A stretch of 44,852 bases of DNA from Deltaproteobacteria bacterium (GTDB taxonomy: Bacteria; Desulfobacterota; B13-G15; RBG-16-54-18). Where the stretch lies: positions 1-44,852 of the forward strand of contig JAFDHG010000009.1 in NCBI GenBank assembly GCA_019308925.1. The letters are read 5' to 3'. This document shows, one piece after another, positions 24,717-33,276 of this stretch; positions within the stretch are counted from its first letter, which is position 1, and the number at the start of each line of letters is the position of its first letter. The notes beneath the pieces were generated by a model, which ran no database searches, had not been told where the DNA came from, and saw nothing but the letters and a program-made list of their open reading frames with translations. Both the position numbers and the translations under genes were made by a program.

Positions 24717-25508
24717 GTGAATATTGTGGTCTTGGTGAAGCAGGTGCCGGACAGCGAGGCGATGGTCCAGTTGAAGGCCGATAGGTCGGCAGTGGAGGTG
24801 GAGGATAAATATACCCTGAACTTCTTCGACTCCCTGGCAATGGAAGAGGCCTTGCGGATCAAGGAACAGGTAGGCGCCGGTAAGGTGACGGTTATCTCTC
24901 TAGGGACGCAAAAATCTGTTGAGGCCTTGCGGACTGGGGTGGCGATGGGGGCTGATGAGGCTGTCTTATTGGAGGATCCGGCCTTTGAGGGTGGGGACGA
25001 GTATACCACGGCCAAGGCCCTGGCCCAGGCCATTAAAGAAATGAAGTATGACTTGGTCTTTTGCGGTAGAGAGGCCTTTGATGATTCCTCGGGGGCAGTG
25101 GGTCCCTTGGTAGCGGAGTTTTTAGGTATCCCTCATATTACCGTAGTAGTGAAGGTGCAGGTCTCCCCTGAGGAGCGGGCGGTTGTTGTGGAGAGAGAAA
25201 TAGAGGGAGGCAAGGAGGTAATAAGGACCCCCCTGCCTGTCCTTATTTCTGCGCAAAAGGGGCTCAATGAACCTCGTGTGCCGCCCGTAATTGGAGTGAT
25301 GAAGGCCATGCGGGCAGAGATCAAGAGATTAAATTTGGATGCCCTTGGTCTTTCTCCGGATGAAGTAGGGCGTGCGGGGGCCAAAGAGGAGGTACTGCGC
25401 TATTATCGACCCCCTGAGAGGCCTTCTGTTACCATGCTAGAAGGCGAGGCACCTGATGTGGTGAGGGAGCTGGTAGAGCTCCTTAAAGAAGAGGCCAAGG
25501 CTATCTAG
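24717..25508 (+). CDS. etfB: Electron transfer flavoprotein beta subunit (second copy)
   Basis: The protein begins MNIVVLVKQVPDSE, the standard EtfB start, when read from the GTG at 24717, 7 bp after GAAGGG; a TTG two codons upstream is less likely. Conserved segments include DSLAMEEALRIKEQ, GADEAVLLEDPAFEGGDEYTTAKAL and FCGREAFDDSSGAVGP. The last differs from the more common GRQA.D of the first copy (11430-12230). It pairs with the EtfA encoded next. Confidence 0.9.
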   Translation: MNIVVLVKQVPDSEAMVQLKADRSAVEVEDKYTLNFFDSLAMEEALRIKEQVGAGKVTVISLGTQKSVEALRTGVAMGADEAVLLEDPAFEGGDEYTTAKALAQAIKEMKYDLVFCGREAFDDSSGAVGPLVAEFLGIPHITVVVKVQVSPEERAVVVEREIEGGKEVIRTPLPVLISAQKGLNEPRVPPVIGVMKAMRAEIKRLNLDALGLSPDEVGRAGAKEEVLRYYRPPERPSVTMLEGEAPDVVRELVELLKEEAKAI

Positions 25509-25518
25509 GAGGTATGAG

Positions 25519-26511
25519 GTGTCAGGAGGGGTATGGGTCTTTGCAGAACATCAGGATGGCAGGATCAGGAAGGTGGCCTTAGAGCTATTGGGCAAGGGGA
25601 GGGAGTTGGCGGAGAAACTGGGTCTGGAACTGGCCGCCCTACTGTTCGGTTCAGGGGTGGATGGTCTGGCCAAAGAATTGACCCTGTACGCTGATAAGGT
25701 CTATCAATGGGACGACCCCCTTTTGGAGAAGTACAACTGTGATGTCTATCTTCAGCTCCTATCAGATCTGGCAGTTAAAGAGACGCCTCAAATCCTCTTA
25801 GCTGGAGCCACTGTTTTGGCCAAAGACTTGTTCCCCCGTGTGGCGGGCAGGTTGAGTACTGGGATTGCCATGGATTGTTTGGACCTCGAGCTGGGGGATG
25901 ATGCCCTCATGATAGCCAGAAAGCCGTTTTTTGGCGGCAAGGTCTGGGCTGACGTTGCCTGTCGTGAGGGGAGGTCCCAGATTGCGCTGGTAAGGCCCAA
26001 CACGTTTCCAGTCCCTACTGCCAGTGGGGATATCACAGGAGAGGTGCTTAAACAAGCAGTTGAAGTTGATCCCACCCAAGTCAGGTTGGAGGTGCTAGAG
26101 ATAGTTAGGGCCGCCAAAGAGAGGTTAGACCTCACCGAGGCAGAGGTCATCGTCACGGGGGGGAGGGGGATGAAGGGTCCGGAGAACTTCCAGTTGTTGG
26201 AGGAGTTGGCCGATTGCCTAGGGGCCACCGTAGGGGCCACCAGGGCAGTGGTGGACAGCGGATGGAAGCCCCATGATGACCAAGTGGGCAAGAGTGGCAA
26301 GACCGTTTCCCCCAAGCTCTACTTTGCCATTGGGCTCTCCGGGGCCATTCAACACATTATGGGGATGGATACCTCCAAGGTGGTGGTGGCCATCAATAAA
26401 GACCCCAGGGCCTCCATCTTCCAATACGCCGACTATGGGATCGTGGGGGATCTCTTTGAGATCGTTCCGCTTTTGACGTCAGAACTAAAAAAGGAATTGG
26501 GTAAGAGATAG
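25519..26511 (+). CDS. etfA: Electron transfer flavoprotein alpha subunit (second copy)
   Basis: The 330-residue EtfA begins at a GTG with AGGAGG 6 bp upstream. The FAD domain is complete, with VTGGRGMKGPENFQLLEELA, then DSGWKPHDDQVGKSGKTVSP, LYFAIGLSGAIQH and VVAINKDPRASIF. The flavin-contacting QTG of most EtfA proteins (present in the first copy as IGQTG) is KSG here. This may tune the flavin potential. It lies 10 bp after etfB. Confidence 0.9.
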   Translation: MSGGVWVFAEHQDGRIRKVALELLGKGRELAEKLGLELAALLFGSGVDGLAKELTLYADKVYQWDDPLLEKYNCDVYLQLLSDLAVKETPQILLAGATVLAKDLFPRVAGRLSTGIAMDCLDLELGDDALMIARKPFFGGKVWADVACREGRSQIALVRPNTFPVPTASGDITGEVLKQAVEVDPTQVRLEVLEIVRAAKERLDLTEAEVIVTGGRGMKGPENFQLLEELADCLGATVGATRAVVDSGWKPHDDQVGKSGKTVSPKLYFAIGLSGAIQHIMGMDTSKVVVAINKDPRASIFQYADYGIVGDLFEIVPLLTSELKKELGKR

Positions 26512-26515
26512 TACC

Positions 26516-27805
26516 GTGGAGAGGATAGATGCAGTGGTGGTAGGGGGAGGGTTAGGGGGACTTGCAGCCGCCTACTGCCTTGCCAAGGAGGGTATCCAGG
26601 TCCTGGTCTTGGAGCGGGGTGACCATCCTGGCAGCAAGAACGTGACCGGTGGTAGGATCTACCTGAATCCTGTACGTTCCTACCTGCCTGACCTCTGGGA
26701 GGAGGCACCCCTGGAGAGGTTGGTTACCAAGGAGATAATTACGGTAATGGGGGACGATACGTCCTTATCTTTGCAATTTACGTCGAAGAAGTTTCGCGAA
26801 GGACCTCCACATAGCTATACGATCCTTAGATCGAGATTCGATAGGTGGTTTGGTGAACGAGTGACGGAAATGGGGGGGTTTGTAATCCCTCAGCGGCGGG
26901 TCACCGATCTCATGAAGGAGAATGGCCGTGTGCTGGGTGTGGTGTCCGAGGGTGAGGAGATACCGGCCAATATAGTCATCATTGCCGATGGTGCCCTTTC
27001 CTTGATGGCGGAGAAGGCTGGTTTGCGCAAGCCCTTGCCGCCCAAGCATGCGGCAATGGGGGTCAAAGAGGTAATAAAGCTCTCGCCAGAGGTAATTGAG
27101 GAGCGTTTTGGCTTAAAGTCAGGGGAAGGGGTTGCGCAACTCTTCTTTGGGTCCATCACCCATGGGATCTTCGGCAGTGGGTTTCTCTACACCAACCGGG
27201 ATACCATCTCTCTTGGTTTGGTAGTGGGGATAGAGTCTTTTTTAAAGAGTCAGCCCCCCATTGAGGTTCATCAACTCCTCGAGGAATTCAAGAAAAGGAA
27301 AGAGGTGGCAAGCCTTATCAAAGGTGGGGAATTGATGGAGTATTCCGCCCACCTTATCCCCGAGGGGGGAGACAGGCCTCTGCCCAGACCCTATGGCGAT
27401 GGAATAGTGGCGGTGGGAGACGCCGCAGGCCTTGCCCTCAATATGGGGATCACCGTGCGAGGGATGGAATTTGCCTTTGCCTCGGGGTACATGGCAGCCC
27501 AGACGGTCATGAAAGCCAAGGAGGAGGGAGATTTCTCCGCCTCCACGCTCGCTCACTATGAGACCCTGCTCAGGGAGAGCTTTGTCCTGAAGGATATGGA
27601 GACCTTTCGCAACAGCTTGGAAGTGTTAGAGAATCCTCGGTTAGTAAGCTTTTATCCCCATTTGCTGTGCAGGATTATGGAGGAGCTTTTCTGGATAGGT
27701 GAGGGGCCCAAGGAGAAGATTTCATCCACCCTGTGGAAGGGAATAAAGGAGGGGGTTTTTAACCTGGGGGGCCTTAAGGACCTCTGGATGTTCAGGAGGA
27801 TATGA
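26516..27805 (+). CDS. fixC: FixC-like flavoprotein (second copy)
   Basis: The 429-residue FAD protein starts from a GTG 4 bp after etfA and has the dinucleotide motif VVVGGGLGGLAAAYCLAKEG and GDAAGLALNMGITVRGMEFA near the C-terminus. It is the same length as the first FixC (12518-13807) and aligns along its whole length, but with many substitutions. It likely takes electrons from the EtfAB encoded upstream and overlaps fixX by 4 bp. Confidence 0.9.
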   Translation: MERIDAVVVGGGLGGLAAAYCLAKEGIQVLVLERGDHPGSKNVTGGRIYLNPVRSYLPDLWEEAPLERLVTKEIITVMGDDTSLSLQFTSKKFREGPPHSYTILRSRFDRWFGERVTEMGGFVIPQRRVTDLMKENGRVLGVVSEGEEIPANIVIIADGALSLMAEKAGLRKPLPPKHAAMGVKEVIKLSPEVIEERFGLKSGEGVAQLFFGSITHGIFGSGFLYTNRDTISLGLVVGIESFLKSQPPIEVHQLLEEFKKRKEVASLIKGGELMEYSAHLIPEGGDRPLPRPYGDGIVAVGDAAGLALNMGITVRGMEFAFASGYMAAQTVMKAKEEGDFSASTLAHYETLLRESFVLKDMETFRNSLEVLENPRLVSFYPHLLCRIMEELFWIGEGPKEKISSTLWKGIKEGVFNLGGLKDLWMFRRI

Positions 27806-28080
27806 TGGACCCTGCTTCTAAACTTGCCCTAGATGCCTTCAAGAACGACAAGGAATCCCATATCCTCATCCGACAGGAGATCTGTAAGAGCTGTGCTGAG
27901 AAGTACTGCCTCTATGTATGTCCGGGAGGACTCTATTCCATAAACGAGGAGACGGGAGAGCTTCTGATCGAATATGCGGGTTGTCTGGAGTGCGGTAGTT
28001 GTCGGGTGGCCTGCCCCTACGGCGCCTTGGAATGGAGTTACCCCCGAGGCGGTTTTGGGGTACAATACAGGTATGGTTAA
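27802..28080 (+). CDS. fixX: FixX-like ferredoxin (second copy)
   Basis: The 92-residue ferredoxin has CKSCAEKYCLYVCPGGLY and CLECGSCRVACPYGALEWSYPRGGFGVQYRYG, the FixX signature. Compared with the first copy (12243-12521) the first motif lacks its fifth Cys. The start overlaps the fixC stop, and its own last codons overlap the start of the GntR gene, making etfB through gntR one tightly packed unit. Confidence 0.9.
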   Translation: MMDPASKLALDAFKNDKESHILIRQEICKSCAEKYCLYVCPGGLYSINEETGELLIEYAGCLECGSCRVACPYGALEWSYPRGGFGVQYRYG

Positions 28081-28765
28081 GAGAGGACTTTGGGAAATCA
28101 AGGACCGAGAACGCAAGACTTTGCGTGAGGTTGTCTACGAAAGGATCAAAAGGGGTATCCAGAGGGGGGAATTTAAGGCCAAGGAACGGCTCATCGAACA
28201 GAGGCTGGCTGAGGACTTGGGGGTGAGTCGGACCCCCATTCGTGAGGCCGTCTCCAGGCTGGAGCAGGAAGGGATGCTAGACAAGGTCCCCCGAGGAGGG
28301 ATAGTGGTGAGGGGGACCACCAACGAGGAGATCGAGGAGGTCTTCGGTCTCAGGGCGATCCTGGAGAGTTATGCAGCCTCCCTGGCCACCAAAAAGATGG
28401 GTGAGAAGGTGTTGACAAACCTGCAGGGGATCATCGATAGGTCGCAGCAGGCCCTGGAGAGGGGGAACATCGATAAATTCATCCAGTTAAACACCGAGTT
28501 TCATGAGGTGATATATCGCTCAAGCCGCAGTGATAAGCTCTATCAGATGATCAACAACCTGCGGGACTATTTTTATAAGTACCGGGTCTTCATCTTAAGG
28601 ATAAAGGGCATGCCGCAAATGTCCTTGCGAGATCACCAACTGATGGTGCAGGCCATGAGGGAAGGGAATACCCAAAAGGTGGAGGAGCTGGTCAAAGAGC
28701 ACATCTTGAGGGGAAGAGAGAGACTATTGAAGGCGATAGAGAGAGGGAGGCTTCCCTTAGAATAA
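28073..28765 (+). CDS. GntR-family regulator, FCD (FadR-like) subfamily
   Basis: The ~230-residue regulator has an N-terminal winged helix (LREVVYERIKRGIQRGEF, LAEDLGVSRTPIREAVSRLEQEG, residues ~17-68) and an all-helical FCD ligand domain with metal/ligand His residues in NTEFHEVIY, RDHQLMVQAMREGN and EHILRGRERL. The frame is open from 27974, but the real start is the ATG at 28073, overlapping the fixX stop by 8 bp. FCD regulators usually sense an organic acid or acyl-CoA and release DNA. Operators 1-3 carry the same core and are the likely targets, one of them upstream of its own operon, giving feedback control. That link is inference. Confidence 0.9.
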   Translation: MVKRGLWEIKDRERKTLREVVYERIKRGIQRGEFKAKERLIEQRLAEDLGVSRTPIREAVSRLEQEGMLDKVPRGGIVVRGTTNEEIEEVFGLRAILESYAASLATKKMGEKVLTNLQGIIDRSQQALERGNIDKFIQLNTEFHEVIYRSSRSDKLYQMINNLRDYFYKYRVFILRIKGMPQMSLRDHQLMVQAMREGNTQKVEELVKEHILRGRERLLKAIERGRLPLE

Positions 28766-29025
28766 GGATTCAAGGGATCAAGGATTCCAGTGGTCAAGTG
28801 AAATACTTAAGAATTATTGGGGGTTAAAAGCTTGATTGAGATTTATAAAGTTACAAAGGCCTTCCGAGAAAGGAAAGACATGAGTTAACATCACAGATGA
28901 GGAAGGAGTCCTATAAGAGGTATAGGAGATGTTGAAAGGATGAACGAGGCACTTATCAAATTATTGAATCCTTGGGAAACAAACACTTGAATCCTTGAAT
29001 CCTAGAATCCTTGGACCCTTTTTTG
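28765..29025. repeat. GAATCCTTG repeat family, inverted copies
   Basis: The non-coding stretch between the regulator and the mutase genes begins with AAGGATTCAAGGGATCAAGG and ends with inverse-oriented copies (28985-29020) built from GAATCCTTGAATCCTAG units followed by a T-run. A single GAATCCTTGG lies between them at about 28972. The arms could pair over ~200 bases. Otherwise I see no gene or clear promoter here. Confidence 0.6.
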
Positions 29026-29061
29026 AAGAAGAACCTAGAATAAATGGATAAGGAGGGGGCT

Positions 29062-29460
29062 GTGAAGAGGCGGATAAAGGTATTGATGGCCAAACCGGGT
29101 CTAGATGGACATGATCGGGGGGCCAAGGTGGTGGCCCACGCCTTGCGAGATGCGGGGATGGAGGTGGTCTATACAGGCTTGCATCAGACCATCGACCAGA
29201 TCATCAATGCCGCCATTCAAGAGGATGCGGATGTCCTTGGGCTGAGCATCATGTCCGGGGCTCATCTCCCCATCTGTGAAAAGATCATGAAGAGGGTAAG
29301 AGAAGAAGGGATGGATGATATCTTGGTGGTGGTGGGGGGGGTCATCCCGACCAAGGATATCCCTAAGCTAAAGGAGTTGGGGGTAGATGGGGTTTTCCCA
29401 GGAGGGACGCCATTTCCAGAGATAACAACCTTTATTAAAGAGAATGCGAGAAAGGGATAG
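29062..29460 (+). CDS. Methylmalonyl-CoA mutase B12-binding (small) subunit
   Basis: The ~132-residue protein is a stand-alone cobalamin-binding domain with the DxHxxG motif (KPGLDGHDRGAKVV), LGLSIMSGAH and GGVIPTKD. It joins the catalytic subunit encoded 11 bp downstream. An ATG at 29044 is in frame, but AGGAGG at 29051-29056 lies after it and 5 bp before the GTG at 29062, so the GTG is the better start. Confidence 0.92.
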   Translation: MKRRIKVLMAKPGLDGHDRGAKVVAHALRDAGMEVVYTGLHQTIDQIINAAIQEDADVLGLSIMSGAHLPICEKIMKRVREEGMDDILVVVGGVIPTKDIPKLKELGVDGVFPGGTPFPEITTFIKENARKG

Positions 29461-29471
29461 GGAGGAAGACC

Positions 29472-31112
29472 ATGGGTGTGGCCAAGTACAACAAGGGAGA
29501 AAAGGATGCTGTGGAGGAGGTTATCCTTCAGTCAGGCATGCGAATAAAGCCCGTATATACCCCCCAGGATTTGGAGGAGATAGGTTTCGACTATGCCCAA
29601 GACCTGGCTGACCCAGGTATATACCCTTTCACCAGGGGGATCCACAAACTGGGGTACAGGAGCCGGGCCTGGACCACAAGACAGTACACCGGTTTCGGCA
29701 CCCCCAAGGAGACCAATGAACGGTTTAAGCTCATGATCTCCCAAGGTCAGACCGGCCTCAACGTGGCCTTTGACCTCCCCACCCAGATGGGGCTTGACTC
29801 CGATGACCCTTTGGCTGAAGGAGAGGTGGGGCGAGTTGGGATGGCAGTGGATACCCTGAGGGATTTTGAGATTGCGTTTGCTGACATCCAGCTCGATCGC
29901 ATCGGCAGCGGCCTCACCATCAATGCTGTTGCCTCCATCATGTTAGCTATGTACCAGGCAGTGGCCGAGAAGTTTGGGTACTCTCCCAAGGTGATCAGTG
30001 CCACCCCCCAAAATGATATCCTCAAGGAGATGATTGGGAGGGGAATGTGGATCTTTCCGGTGGATCCCGCTGTCAGGCTTATTGGGGATACCATGGAATA
30101 CAGCATTACTACCATGCCCCGAACCAATCCGGTGAGCGTATGCGGTTATCACATCAGGGAATCGGGTGCTACACCTGCCCAAGAGATCGCCTATGGTTTT
30201 CAGATCGCCAACTCCTACATCGAGGAGGTGGTTAAACGGGGTTATCACATAGATCAGTTTGCCCGGGGGATCACCTTCAACTTTAATATCTTTGGTAACC
30301 TATGGGAGCAGGTCGCCAAGTTTAGGGCGGCCCGTAAGCTGTGGGCAAAAATACTCAAGGAACGGTGGGGGGCCAAGGACAACCGGACCATGTTCCTGAG
30401 GGGGCTGTTCGGGGGTGGAGGATCAGGGCTCACCAAGGAGCAACCTATCATAAATGCTGTGCGGAGTGCCTATTATGCCCTTGCTGCAGCCTTGGGTGGA
30501 GCACAGACCACTGCCCTGTGCTCTTACGATGAGGCCTATACCATCCCCACCCCCTATTCTGCACTTATTTCCTTGCGAACTTGCCAACTTTTGATGGATG
30601 AGGTGGGGCTACGCGACACCGTGGACCCCTTAGCTGGCTCCTATTTCATCGAGACACTCACAAAACAGATGGAGGATAGGATTCTGGAGGAGATAGAGGA
30701 AGTCGATAGGGTAGGGGGTATGAAGGATGCAGTTGCCACAGGCTATGTCCAAAGGAAGGTGGCTAGGCAGGCCTATGAATGGCACAGGGGGTTGGAGACC
30801 GGTGAATACGTCAAGATCGGGATCAACAAATACACCGATCCTGGCGCCTTGGGTAGTGAGGGGAAGGTAGAGCTCCACGAATATGATTCACGCACTGCCG
30901 AAGAGCAAATCCAGACCCTGAATGAGGTGAAGCGCACCCGCAATGGGCGAGAGGTCGCCATGCGATTGAGGGAATTAGAGGGTGCAGCCAGGTCGAGTAA
31001 GAATGTTATGCCCTATCTTTTGGAGGCGGTTAAGGCATACGCCACTGTGGGGGAAATGACCGAGGTCTTTAAAGAGGTCTACGGGAAGTTTCAGGAGCCG
31101 AGCATCTTTTGA
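29472..31112 (+). CDS. Methylmalonyl-CoA mutase large (catalytic) subunit
   Basis: The 546-residue TIM-barrel subunit lacks its own B12 domain, which is supplied by the preceding gene. Positions that set substrate in the acyl-CoA mutase family match methylmalonyl-CoA: Tyr72 (TTRQYTGFG), Arg190 (LKEMIGR) and His227 (CGYHIRESG), equivalent to Tyr89, Arg207 and His244 of the Propionibacterium enzyme. Isobutyryl- and 2-hydroxyisobutyryl-CoA mutases differ at the first two. The enzyme interconverts succinyl-CoA and methylmalonyl-CoA. No MeaB-type chaperone gene is in the window. Confidence 0.93.
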   Translation: MGVAKYNKGEKDAVEEVILQSGMRIKPVYTPQDLEEIGFDYAQDLADPGIYPFTRGIHKLGYRSRAWTTRQYTGFGTPKETNERFKLMISQGQTGLNVAFDLPTQMGLDSDDPLAEGEVGRVGMAVDTLRDFEIAFADIQLDRIGSGLTINAVASIMLAMYQAVAEKFGYSPKVISATPQNDILKEMIGRGMWIFPVDPAVRLIGDTMEYSITTMPRTNPVSVCGYHIRESGATPAQEIAYGFQIANSYIEEVVKRGYHIDQFARGITFNFNIFGNLWEQVAKFRAARKLWAKILKERWGAKDNRTMFLRGLFGGGGSGLTKEQPIINAVRSAYYALAAALGGAQTTALCSYDEAYTIPTPYSALISLRTCQLLMDEVGLRDTVDPLAGSYFIETLTKQMEDRILEEIEEVDRVGGMKDAVATGYVQRKVARQAYEWHRGLETGEYVKIGINKYTDPGALGSEGKVELHEYDSRTAEEQIQTLNEVKRTRNGREVAMRLRELEGAARSSKNVMPYLLEAVKAYATVGEMTEVFKEVYGKFQEPSIF

Positions 31113-31180
31113 ACAAGATCAAGCATTCGGTTATATGAACAGTGTAGAGAAAAGTAGGTTGGGGACTCAGGAGGTGTTGC

Positions 31181-33274
31181 GTGGATAGAGGATTGTACCG
31201 CTTGGGGTGTGATATCGGCGGCACCTTTACCGATTTCGTGCTCTTAAACGATGAAACTGGGGAGATCCAGATCAACAAATGCCTCACGACCCCCGTGGAT
31301 CCTTCCGAGGCTGTGGAGGGGGGGATCCGGCAGATGCTGGACCGGACCCCGGGCTTTATGGAGCACCTTGAGGAGATAATTCACGGGACCACCCTGGTCA
31401 TCAATTCTATCATTGAAAGAAAGGGGGCCAAGACCGGGCTAATCACAACAAAAGGCTTTAGAGATGTATTGGAGCTGGCTAGGGAAAAGCGATATGATAC
31501 CTATGACATCTTTGCCGTCTATCCAGAGCCACTTGTCCCCAGGCCTCTGCGGATGGAAGTAGATGAGAGGATTACCAGCGATGGGCGTATATTGAAAAAA
31601 TTGGACCCTGAAGAGGTGAAGAGGGTTTTAAATAAGCTCATTGATATGGGTATTGAGTCATTAGCGGTGTGTCTTATAAATTCTTTTGAGAACCCGGTTC
31701 ATGAGTTGATGATCAAGGATATTGTATCCAGAGAAGCTCCTGACCTATCCCTCTCTATTTCCTACGAGGTTCTACCTCAAATAAGGGAATTCGAGAGAAC
31801 AAGTACCACAGTGACCAACGCTTATGTCAAACCCCTTACTGGAAGGTATATAGCTAGGCTATCCCAACGCCTAGATTCACTAGGTTCTACAGGGAAGTTG
31901 TTTATCATGCTCTCTAGTGGCGGTATTACCTCAGCAGAAACAGCCACGGAGTTTCCAGTAAGGGTTATCGAGTCGGGACCAACGGCAGCCGTTATTTCCG
32001 CGGTATACTTTGGCAAGATGTTCGATGTTAAAGATATTTTTTGCTTTGATATGGGAGGGACAACCGCCAAATCCTGCTTAATTCAAAAGGGAGAGCCAGG
32101 AATGGTGTCAACCTTTGAGGTCGGTCGTGTTCACCGGTTCAAAAAGGGTAGCGGTCTTGACATTCAGGTGCCAGTGGTTGATTTGATGGAAATCGGGGCT
32201 GGCGGCGGGAGTATAGCTAGAATCAGTAAAATGGGACTCCTCCAAGTAGGTCCAGACAGCTCTGGAGCTGACCCTGGTCCTGTATGTTACGGTTTAAGTG
32301 GAAAAGAGCCAACGGTTACCGATGCTGATCTGGCCTTGGGCTATCTAGACCCCGACTATTTCCTGGGCGGAGAGATGAAGCTTGATAAGGAGTCGGCGCA
32401 GCAGGCTATTGAAGAAAAGATTGCCAAGCCTCTAGGGGTAACTCCCATAGAAGCTACTTGGGGTATTCACGACCTTATCAATGAGACCATGGCTGGTGCG
32501 GCAAAGACACACATTGCTGAAAAGGGAGGTAACCCCAAGATCGTTACCGTTTGTGCCTTTGGCGGAGCAGGTCCAGTTCATGCCTATGGCTTAGCCAAAA
32601 AGCTGGAAGCACCTAGAATCCTTGTCCCACCTATAGCCGGGGTGGGGTCTGCGCTGGGATTTTTTACCGCACCTAGAGCCTTTGACTTAGTTCGAAGCCA
32701 TAAAGTCGGCCTCCAAGACGCTGATTTCGCCGAAATTGAAAAGCTATTCCAAGATATGGAGAAGGAAGGGGCCGTTATCCTGCAAAAGGCGGGGACCATA
32801 GAGAACACCACCTATGAGAGGTCGGTTGATATGCGCTTTGTCGGGCAAGGGGCTGAGACCAACGTTCCTCTCCCAAATCGGGATTTCTCCCAGGTTATAA
32901 AGGAGGAAGTGCGGAACCTATTTGACCAAAGATACCAGGCTCTTTATGGTCGAACCTACCCTGAATCCCCGGCTGAGTTTGTAAACTTCAGGGTGAGGGC
33001 CAGCCTTCCCGAGCGCCCCTTACGTTTACCTAAAATAGAGAAGAGAGTAACCTCAGTTAAGGATGCAGTCAAGGGACAGCGTCCTGCCTATTCAGCAATT
33101 GCCAGAGATTTCATTCCCTACAGTGTATATGACCACTACAGCCTGTTTCCTGGAGCGCAATTTGATGGTCCAGCCATTGTTGAGGAGCGGGAATCAACTG
33201 CTATTATCGGCGAGGATGCTTCTGTCTCTGTGGACGATTATGGGTTTTTGTGGATTAATTTCAAGGAGGTATAA
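31181..33274 (+). CDS. Hydantoinase/oxoprolinase A-type (HyuA) ATP-binding subunit
   Basis: The 697-residue protein has the HyuA N-terminal motif CDIGGTFTDFVL, the conserved HGTTLVINSIIERKGAKTGLITTKGF, and the central MGGTTAKSCLI and GAGGGSI elements. This family includes 5-oxoprolinases, N-methylhydantoinases and the ATP-hydrolysing subunits of acetone and acetophenone carboxylases. Only the A and B subunits are present here; the gamma subunit of acetone carboxylase is missing. It starts at a GTG with AGGAGG upstream and is followed 2 bp later by HyuB. The substrate is open. Confidence 0.9.
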   Translation: MDRGLYRLGCDIGGTFTDFVLLNDETGEIQINKCLTTPVDPSEAVEGGIRQMLDRTPGFMEHLEEIIHGTTLVINSIIERKGAKTGLITTKGFRDVLELAREKRYDTYDIFAVYPEPLVPRPLRMEVDERITSDGRILKKLDPEEVKRVLNKLIDMGIESLAVCLINSFENPVHELMIKDIVSREAPDLSLSISYEVLPQIREFERTSTTVTNAYVKPLTGRYIARLSQRLDSLGSTGKLFIMLSSGGITSAETATEFPVRVIESGPTAAVISAVYFGKMFDVKDIFCFDMGGTTAKSCLIQKGEPGMVSTFEVGRVHRFKKGSGLDIQVPVVDLMEIGAGGGSIARISKMGLLQVGPDSSGADPGPVCYGLSGKEPTVTDADLALGYLDPDYFLGGEMKLDKESAQQAIEEKIAKPLGVTPIEATWGIHDLINETMAGAAKTHIAEKGGNPKIVTVCAFGGAGPVHAYGLAKKLEAPRILVPPIAGVGSALGFFTAPRAFDLVRSHKVGLQDADFAEIEKLFQDMEKEGAVILQKAGTIENTTYERSVDMRFVGQGAETNVPLPNRDFSQVIKEEVRNLFDQRYQALYGRTYPESPAEFVNFRVRASLPERPLRLPKIEKRVTSVKDAVKGQRPAYSAIARDFIPYSVYDHYSLFPGAQFDGPAIVEERESTAIIGEDASVSVDDYGFLWINFKEV

Positions 33275-33276
33275 AT

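Noticed and set aside
29472-31112. 2-hydroxyisobutyryl- or isobutyryl-CoA mutase as the identity of the large subunit
   Set aside because: Tyr72 and Arg190 match methylmalonyl-CoA mutase; the alternatives carry other residues at these positions.
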